64,000 nt of DNA, taken from Alnus glutinosa. Lineage: Eukaryota > Streptophyta > Magnoliopsida > Fagales > Betulaceae. The position numbers were made by a program, and so were the translations under genes. The stretch spans positions 24,888,001 through 24,952,000 of the forward strand of contig NC_084892.1 in assembly GCF_958979055.1 (NCBI RefSeq), given 5' to 3'. This document shows, piece by piece, positions 55,708 to 64,000 of this stretch (the first letter of the stretch is position 1; every line of letters begins with the position of its first letter). A model generated the notes under the pieces. It made no database searches, was not told the DNA's origin, and worked only from the letters and a program-made list of their open reading frames with translations.

Positions 55708-58538
55708 TCAACATTTGGGAAGATCGGACGGTGGAGGTTGCAGCTTTTGCTTAGGCCGCTTTCCGTCCATGACGACCCACGCCATCTTCAAGCCCCAACT
55801 AGTGTGTACTTCCAGATGGCAATGCATAAACCAAACCCCTGTTCACAACATCACACATACCAAAAAATCGCACCGTGCTTATTACAAATTTGCAAATAAA
55901 ATAAAATAATAATAATAATAATAATTAATTTCATGTATCTTACTGAATTGTCACTGTTTTTAAAATGTCATCTCTTATTAAAGCTCAATTTCTTCTAATT
56001 TAGTATATTCATTTTTTATTTATTTGCAATATCACCCATTTGTTAAGATTTTTCATTAACTTTGAATTAAGGAGGTGTCAAAATTTGCAAAATACTCCAA
56101 TTTGTTTTTTTTTAAAAAAATAAAAAATAAAAAGAGAAAAAAATTGCAAAAATTTAAGTGTTGGTCACAATTTAATAATATTTATAAAAATACAGCACGC
56201 ATATTTTTTTTAAAAAAAAATGAGTATTTTAAAAAATTTTATGGAATTTAACATAAAATTCTAATAGATGTGTGACATTGTAAAATTGGTGACAATGAAG
56301 TTTTTTTTTTAAAAAAAAAATAATAAATAAAAAGAAGAAAGAAGAAGAAGAAGTATTTAGTGGAGGTTCCGATCATCTAATTACACATAATTACAATGGT
56401 GGTGGATCTCCTCCCACCGTAACTAACAAGCACTGCAATTTCAATTTTCATCATTGTTATCATGACTTCGAGGGCAATGGTAAAATAACTCATATTAGTT
56501 TAGTTCTGTACGTATATACCCACCTGGATTGTCTGCGAGAAAGCGAATTGCAACCCACCCAGCAGACGGCACGCTGACAGTGTTCCTCTCAGCTGGGTCA
56601 ACGAGGTTGAACTTGGCGGGGTCTTTCTTGGGGTCGAAGTTTCCAAAACCCTGACCTACCACGAAGAAGTTGAAGCCATGGAGGTGAAGCGGGTGGCTCT
56701 CGGCGGCAATGATGCTAGTGTCCTGCAGTACCAACTCCACGGTAGTATTAAATGGAAGCGCCACCACCTTAGTCCCGGCGCTCACCATAATGTTGGTAGG
56801 TGGAGTGCCCGTGTAGTTAAATTTGGACGGTGGGTTGGAAGGGAAATCCGTGGTGTACACACCCTTGGATTTGTTGAAGAAGTGGGCTTGGAGTAGGGCT
56901 GTGTTTGGCTGCACAAAAGACACATTGTTGAGGGCAGCAGTCAGCAAGGTGTTGTTGGGGCCTTGGCATGTTTGGTTTTGCGGGCATGGGAGTAGTCCTA
57001 GTCCTACGGTGAAGAAAAAGCGTCTATTTACGGTTTGTGGGACATTTGCTGGGAATTTCGCGGTGGCCAAGCTGCGGATTTTCTTGATGTAATTGGTAGC
57101 GTAGGACGTGTCGTTGAACCGTAGAAGAACCGGTCTGAGAAGAGGTAGCTTCTTGTTCTGGTTTTTAGCTTTGGAAACAGAGGACCTTTCGTATTCGAGC
57201 AATCCGGTGGCTGTGGTGTTGTCAAAGGCAGCTGGGCCGGAGACGTATGGTCTAGCGACGATGGAGAAAGTGGCGTTAGGCGATTTGGGTTTGGTCCGAA
57301 GAAGGACATTGGTGGTCTGCCCTGGGGTGAGAAGGAGAGTTTTTGTTTTGAAGGGCTTCACGTAGACTGCATCGGCTTCAACGACGGTGAGGGTGTGGTT
57401 GGCAATGCTGAAAAAGAGCTCGTTGTTGAGTGCCGCATTGATCAAACGGAGGAGATAGGTTTTACCAGGCTTCACCTTGAGCTTGAATGTATCTGCATGA
57501 AATTTAATTTGTGTTCATTTTCCCAAAAATAACATAAAATGGACTACCATAACGCCTTTGTTTTACACAGTAGGGAAAACTTATCATTTTTAATTTTTCA
57601 CCAATTTACAATCATATCCTTAAACTTTAAAAATAGTCATGTTAGTATATTCATTTTTCAATTTTTATTTTTTTTCTTCAATTTCACACATCCGTTAAGA
57701 TTTTTCATTAAATTCTGTTAAAATTCTCAAAATATCTTTTTTTTTTTTGAATATATATATATATTCCTTTATTTTTTCTTAAAAAAATGAGGGGTATTTT
57801 AGGAGTTGACACCCCAATTTAATAGAAAATTATAATGGACGGTTAAAATTGAAAAAAAAAATTAAAAGATGAATACACTAAATTAATATTTTTTTTTTTT
57901 TAAGATTTGAAAATAGAATAACAAAAATGACAAAAGACCGTGGTGGTAAATAAAGTTTTTCCAATATATATATTACATAGCACTAGTAATTAAGAAAGGA
58001 TTACCTTTGGCTGAGCAGCTGTACAAGGGTCCTGGAAGCCCATTAATGGTATAGGCATCAGAGATATTCGGTGCCAATCCTGTTTGCATGGCTTGGTTGA
58101 TAATTGTCTCTGTGTCTGATTTCCACCATTCTCCTGCAATTGGAGGAAAAGCTCATGAGTGTTTTTTTTTTTTTTTTTTTTGATTTTCTAGTACGTAATT
58201 AATCTTGAATTACGTACCAAAAATGATGGGAACTTCTTTGAAGGGTTGGGGGAATGGGTAGGACGCATGTCGTTTTGGAAGTATGACAATTGGTCCATAG
58301 ACAGTTGCTCTAAGCCATGAGATGTGGGCATGCCAAAACAGAGTCCCTCTTTGCCCAGTAACGGTGAAGTTGTACACATAGACCTGGCCTGTCTGAATCG
58401 GGCACTGTGTGATGTAGGCAGGTCCATCTGCCCATCCGCTTCTGAGTTGCCGGACTCCATGCCTGCCCCGGAAAGCATCAGATTTCAAATACATGCAACC
58501 AATAAATATTAACAACAATCAAAAGAATGGCACCGCCT

Positions 58539-58598
<60 letters not shown>

Positions 58599-58966
58599 AA
58601 TGGAGGGTGATATTGTTCTGGACATGATTAACCACTTTAATCAGAAGCCGGTCGCCTTCCCTTGCTATGATACGAGGCCCAGGGAACTGCCCGTTAACGG
58701 TCACAATGCTCTTTGTTTGACAGAGTCTTGTGACGTTTTGTAACTTGATCTGTAAAAGATTGACAAAAACAGAGCATGGTTATGCTTAAGATTTTATATA
58801 GACATGTTGTAAATGAAATGTAATTAATTATACGTACATCAAACTTGTAGTGCCTGGTTATGCCCGCATGCTTTGCAAGTACCAGCTCAGGCAAAACCCA
58901 GAAAGCACTCAAAACAAAAAAGATGGCTTTGAAAAAGGCAGAGGATGGAAGATGCCCAGAACCCAT
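55708..58966 (-). CDS. Laccase (multicopper oxidase), second complete gene
   Basis: Secreted phenol-oxidising blue copper enzyme of the cell wall. Exons: 58966-58838, 58749-58598, 58462-58218, 58133-58005, 57492-56524, 55838-55708; GT-AG throughout; 584 residues. An N-terminal signal peptide ends near residue 31 (…[11 protein letters not shown]). Copper ligands complete: HWHG (93-96), HAH (138-140), HPLHLHG in exon 5, HCHLEVH (547-553) and axial Leu five residues later. Conserved blocks include [54 protein letters not shown]. Compared with the gene at 20958, exons 2, 3, 4 and 6 are equal in length (152, 245, 129, 131), exon 1 and exon 5 are each 6 nt longer. Introns 4 and 5 each carry a copy of one MITE family, and intron 2 starts with a long TA repeat. 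Confidence 0.93.
56000..56325. mobile_element. MITE in laccase 2 intron 5
   Basis: TTTAGTATATTCATTTTTTA, then CATTTGTTAAGATTTTTCAT and GGAGGTGTC, match the copy in intron 4; the right arm (TAATAGATGTGTGACATTG) pairs with the left (CAATATCACCCATTTGTTA). Target duplication not resolved. Confidence 0.6.
57423..57443 (-). promoter_or_regulatory. Degenerate miR397 site in laccase 2
   Basis: Same codons as in laccase 1 ([10 protein letters not shown]), but against miR397 there are four mismatches plus a G:U pair, two of the mismatches adjacent in the seed (miRNA positions 2-3). Cleavage here is doubtful. Confidence 0.6.
57636..57890. mobile_element. MITE in laccase 2 intron 4
   Basis: TTAGTATATTCATTTTTCAA on the left pairs with TAAAAGATGAATACACTAAA on the right; CCGTTAAGATTTTTCATTAA pairs with the inverse around TATAATGGACGG. 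GGGTATTTTAGGAGTTGACA lies near the centre. Same family as the copy in intron 5. Confidence 0.65.
58541..58596. repeat. (TA)28 microsatellite at the intron 2 splice donor
   Basis: 56 bases of TA directly abut the donor: on the minus strand exon 2 ends ATTG and intron 2 reads GTATATATA. The repeat makes up over 40 % of the 135-bp intron. Confidence 0.95.
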
Positions 58967-59063
58967 CTCACTCTTTTCTTTAGGATTCTCTTTCGATGGA
59001 GATCGAAGATGATAAGCTAGAGACAGTGCACGTGGATGCAGAAAAGAGAAGAAGTAGAGTGGG

Positions 59064-59072
59064 TTTAAATAG
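59064..59072 (-). promoter_or_regulatory. TATA-like box of laccase 2
   Basis: Minus strand CTATTTAAACC lies about 100 bp before the ATG at 58966, followed by a CT-rich leader. A reasonable but not perfect TATA box. Confidence 0.45.
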
Positions 59073-59169
59073 TGCAGAAATTATGGAAGGGTTTTGGATA
59101 ATTAGGTGACTGTGAATAAGATTACTCTCCAGACAGCCTGTGCCTTCAGCAACAAATTGCACGTTTGAT

Positions 59170-60317
59170 CAGACTGGCTGCTGGTCAAGCTTTACTTTAG
59201 AGTGCTTTTCAAGCCAGATTTTGTATTCCTAACGATATCACTGAAAATCTCTGAATTGCCCTTAGCGATTCAGTAAACCTGAGACATATATATGATCTAA
59301 TGTTCGAGGGGTCACAATCAGTCAGATTAGAGTAACAATATTGTTAGCGACACGAGGACATATATGTCAAAATAAGTGAGAGCAAAAAACAAATAAAACT
59401 CCATTTTCAGCAAGAAATTAAGGGATAAATTTTGTTGTAAGAAGCTAGGGCTAGATGGTCGTGGTTGCCAAGTACACCATCCAACCTCCTACCGTTAACA
59501 CTTGCTAATCAAGCCAAAAAGAGGAAGGTGTTGCCACCATCTTGTTAGCTGTCGGTTGTTCCTTATGGACACAATAACCAGTGGGCAGTGGCCAAGGCAG
59601 GGGAGGGGGCATTGATTTGGAAAATGTTTTTATTATTTTTCAGTGTTGGGTACGATCATGGGGGGAACTAGGAATTTTTGTTTGGAGAGTCTGAATTTAT
59701 ATATATAGTCCATTTATGTGTGTGTAGCATTTATGTAAAATCAAATTAATAAAACAAAAAATCCAAAAATCAAAGTAAATATTCAAAATTGTAATATAAT
59801 GGAATCACAAATACACAATAATATAAACTAACGGCAAAATAAATTAAGCACAATTAATATGGTTTAAGAAAAATGGGTAACTTCTAGGAAATCAATGTTA
59901 TCTTGAGAGATTTCTTGAAAACAAACCTAACACAACCAGGTGTTAGTCGAATGTTGCAAAATAATAACAACAAAAAATGAAACAGAAGAATAATTGAAAG
60001 AACAAAATAAAAAAGAAGTTATCTTTTTTCTTTTTTTTTTTATAATAAAAATTAAAATCAAAGTTTTATATTTTAATTAGCACTTAAGTTGAAAAAGGCA
60101 TGCCTAGTTTTCACATTGCCAACTAAATTTCAGTTCTACCACATTAATAAATTTCACACTCTCCACTTCATCACACTAATTAATTTCAGCAGTACTATCT
60201 TAATATGAGCATTACCTATTCCAAATTAATAAAATAGCCTGAAACAAAGTCAAAATATAAATTGATTATTGATGTCATTGGCACCTATAGAGAAATTATA
60301 AAAGGCAGGTCTTGTGT
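59170..60317. other. Intergenic DNA upstream of laccase 2
   Basis: No gene seen; AT-rich after 59640. The part nearest 59170 is presumably laccase 2 promoter. Confidence 0.4.
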
Positions 60318-61010
60318 TTGTCTTTTGGGTTAAATACGTTTTTAGTATATGGGTTTTGGAAACTTTATTTTTTGGTACTTAAGTTTCAATTCGCATCATA
60401 GATGGTACCTTCGTTTTGAGAAAAGACCAAATTAATACCTCAGTCAATTTTTCTGTCCAAAAACTAACGGCCCACCACGTCACTGTTACTTAACACCACT
60501 AGGAACACAACACAACACAACACATATCCCTTGCGACACGTCAACACCCACATAATTGTCAAATCATCTACATCTTTAAAAATAATATTTTTTTAAAAAA
60601 AAATAAAAAAATGAACCCCTCTTGGCTGCCGCCTGAGCTACCCCTCTTGGCCGGTCTGGGGTTGCCGAACCACCAATGGAGGGTGGTTCAGCCACCCCAT
60701 GGAAAAAAAAAACATAAATTTGAAAGGTTTTGGCCTTTGAGGGTGGCCAAACCACCTCCGTGGCCCCTATGGCCGAACCATTCACATGGCCACCCCCATG
60801 GTGGCCAAAGGGGGTGGCTGTGTTCCTAGTGTTGCTAAGTGACAGTGACGTGGCGAGCCGTTAGTTTTTGGACGGAAAACTTAACTAAGGTATTAATTTG
60901 GTCTTTTCCCAAAACGGATGTATCATTTGTGATGTAAATTGAAACTCAAGTACCAAAAAATAAAGTTTTCAAAATTCAGGTACTAAAAACATATTTAACC
61001 CTTGTCTTTT
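60318..61010. mobile_element. Mutator-type MITE with long arms and 9-bp duplication
   Basis: Body 60327-61001 (675 bp) begins GGGTTAAATACGTTTTTAGT and ends with the inverse; arms pair for about 180 bp (CCAAAAACTAACGGC and GCCGTTAGTTTTTGG). TTGTCTTTT flanks both sides (60318-60326, 61002-61010). The centre is GC-rich with GGGTGGCCAAACCACC and its inverses. Open frames across it are incidental. Confidence 0.9.
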
Positions 61011-61109
61011 TTGTTTTTGTTTCCATGATTTTTTTTTTTATAGGTTTTTTTTTTTTTTAGTTGTTTCTTCTTTCTAAAATCCTTGGGGTTGCTATGACCC
61101 GCAAGGTAT

Positions 61110-61620
61110 AACGAAGCTCTGCTCTTGGGTACGATCGAAAATTTTGGTCAAAACCAAAAACATTTCCGGTTGATTAACAAACCATTTTCTGCCTCTCCCA
61201 GTCTCGCTCAACCCACACCCGAGCTTCTCCATCCTGCTCGCAGACGCCAGACACTCTTTCTGCTCCGCACAGCTCACTTCGACTTTTGATTCTCACACAC
61301 TCCCTCTCTCTCTCTCTCTCAAGTACGTACTCTCTTCTCTCTTCTCTCTTCGGCTTCGGCTTCTGATTTTCTCTTCGCTGTCGCCGGTGGGGTTCTCGCA
61401 TCTCAATTAAGTACGACTCTCGTCTCTCTCGCATTTCATTCTCGTACTTCTCTCTATATTACGCATAAAATATTACTCATTCCGTCGTCGTTGAATCTCT
61501 AGTTGAATGCTATTATCTCTCTCTTCAATTTTTCTCACTCTCGATCAGTCTTACCGATTTCTCTCTCTGATCGATTTCTCTCTATTTTTAGATTCCGGTT
61601 TTTAGGAATTTCGTATTGCA
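61110..61620 (+). other. CT-rich leader-like region, gene not identified
   Basis: CTCTCTCTCT (61300-61320), repeated CTTCTCTCTTC and CGCCGGTGGGG words, GC content well above the surroundings: the look of a plant 5' leader on the plus strand. Candidate donor AAG|TACGT-type words occur but no protein follows. A possible last exon at 62099-62220 (ATGTCAGGCGAATGGCTCAT frame of 15 codons) is unrecognised. Confidence 0.3.
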
Positions 61621-62404
61621 TGATGAGTACGTAAAAAGGCCAGGGGGTATTTCCAACATACGAGGGGGGAGGCCAGGGGGGTTGCGGGTGTGGCTTTGAT
61701 TTGTAAAATCAATGCTAATTATAGTTTCAGTATTATCATGCAATATTTGTATACTTCTTCAATTGTACTTTTCAACAAAAATTGATCAATTGAATTAATG
61801 AGAGATTCCTGATATATATGTTGAGCTTCTTTTTCTTGTGTTGGCATAATTAATGGCGGAGTATAAGATTGTCCCCAGAGTTATTGTAATAAACCAATTT
61901 CTTATTGACATAATAACGGAGGTAACACTTATTACTTTTGTAAAACTTATGACATTTTTTATTACCAAAGTTTAAGAAATATGTTTTGTTATTTAAGACT
62001 AGCTCATTGCATATCAACTTCCGTGATAATTTACTTATTAAGTCGTGGATTTATGTAGTTACTTTTTCACCTGTGAAACACCTCAATATTTTGCAGATTA
62101 GCAAGTTTAGTAGACTAGATAGGTGGCCAAGTTAGCATTTAGCTGAGTCGAAGATGTCAGGCGAATGGCTCATGCAGTCAAGTTTGCGTAGTAAAGTTAG
62201 ATGATGTTTATTATTGTAATTATATTTTGTTTTTTTGGAAGCTTTTGTGTTTGTATCAATGATCGTTAATGATATTATTGAAGATATTTAGTTTTATCTC
62301 ATATTACTAACTCTTTTCCGCTTTTTGTAAGATATTATCTCCATATATAGCCTATATGCCACATAAGGAAGTATTTATTAATATTTAATAAATAAATAGT
62401 ATAT
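61621..62404. other. Intergenic DNA
   Basis: No supported gene. A GGCCAGGGGGTATTTCC / GGCCAGGGGGGTTGCGG near-repeat lies at 61639-61691. Confidence 0.4.
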
Positions 62405-62725
62405 ACGGTTAGGGTTGTAAGCGAGCCGACTGGGCTCGAGGTCCCGCTCGGTACCCGCCCTGTTTAGCCCGATCTGAGCTCAAGCTCGGCACTGTCGAAA
62501 CCCGCTTGTTATTGTTGAAACCCGCTCGATTAATTAGTGATACCTACCCGACTCGCGTCGACATAACTCGACGGGGGCTCGTGAGCTCGACCCGTTCAGG
62601 GACTGAACCGCCCGGCTCGTATGAGGCCTCGAGAGCTCGGCTCGTTTAAGACCCGATCAGACCGGCTCGTTTATGGCTTGAAATTTTCGACTTGAGTATC
62701 GCTTGACCCGACTCGTTTAGGGCTT
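62405..62725. repeat. GC-rich CGGCTCGTTTA repeat cluster
   Basis: Short degenerate words CGGCTCGTTTA(A/T), GAGCTCGGCTCG, ACCCGCTCG and GGCTTGAAATTT recur on both strands in 320 bp inside very AT-rich DNA. Similar 'gctcggctcg' clusters are dispersed repeats in plant genomes. No coding role seen. Confidence 0.6.

Positions 62726-64000
<1,275 letters not shown>

Overview
This is a window of plant nuclear DNA, most likely from a woody eudicot. The evidence is spliced genes with plant-type introns, plant-specific protein families (laccases, an FHY1/FHL light-signalling protein, a SIAMESE-RELATED cell-cycle inhibitor) and a dense layer of plant transposons (CACTA, Mutator-like, TRIM/SMART/Cassandra, LINE, MITEs). 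I cannot name the species; no bacterial or viral genes were seen.

Host genes, left to right. (1) A short intronless SIAMESE-RELATED (SMR4-type) CDK-inhibitor gene at 16851-17042 (+). (2) A complete six-exon laccase at 20958-24272 (+). (3) An FHY1/FHL-type gene at 33761-36322 (-). (4) A tRNA-like gene with non-standard arms at 42870-42949 (-). (5) A possible non-coding transcription unit with a TATA box, running left from about 48.0 kb. (6) A seven-exon DHHC S-acyltransferase of the Arabidopsis PAT16 type at 50654-54211 (-). (7) A second complete six-exon laccase at 55708-58966 (-). The two laccases point towards each other about 31 kb apart. Five of their six coding exons have matching lengths apart from a 6-nt difference in exon 1, and exon 5 differs by 6 nt, so they are old duplicates. 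The first keeps a nearly perfect miR397 target site; the second has lost most of it.

Mobile DNA fills the rest. 0-0.8 kb is the right end of one CACTA element. 0.8-15.4 kb holds a second CACTA element's right end (15408), its two genes (TNP2-type transposase and Transposase_24-type partner, both -), and degraded fragments of PEX1 and plastid pyruvate kinase. A 2.66-kb non-autonomous Mutator element with a perfect 9-bp target duplication sits between the fragments and itself contains a TRIM. 17-20.4 kb carries duplicated spacer DNA, two SMART elements and a solo LTR. A Cassandra element, whose LTR carries 5S-rRNA-like sequence, sits in intron 4 of the first laccase. 25.4-33.2 kb is one large Mutator element with about 280-bp terminal inverted repeats, a decayed transposase gene (-) and a convergent GRF-zinc-finger gene (+), the same layout as maize MuDR. 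A 5'-truncated LINE lies upstream of the FHL gene. 39.3-41.1 kb is one MITE inserted in another. Smaller 9-bp-duplication MITEs lie at 50.1 and 60.3 kb.

Functionally the host genes are unrelated neighbours: secreted copper oxidases for phenol or lignin polymerisation, a phytochrome A nuclear-import factor, a cell-cycle brake and a membrane protein S-acyltransferase. All exon coordinates were derived by hand from splice signals and family conservation, with no transcript evidence.
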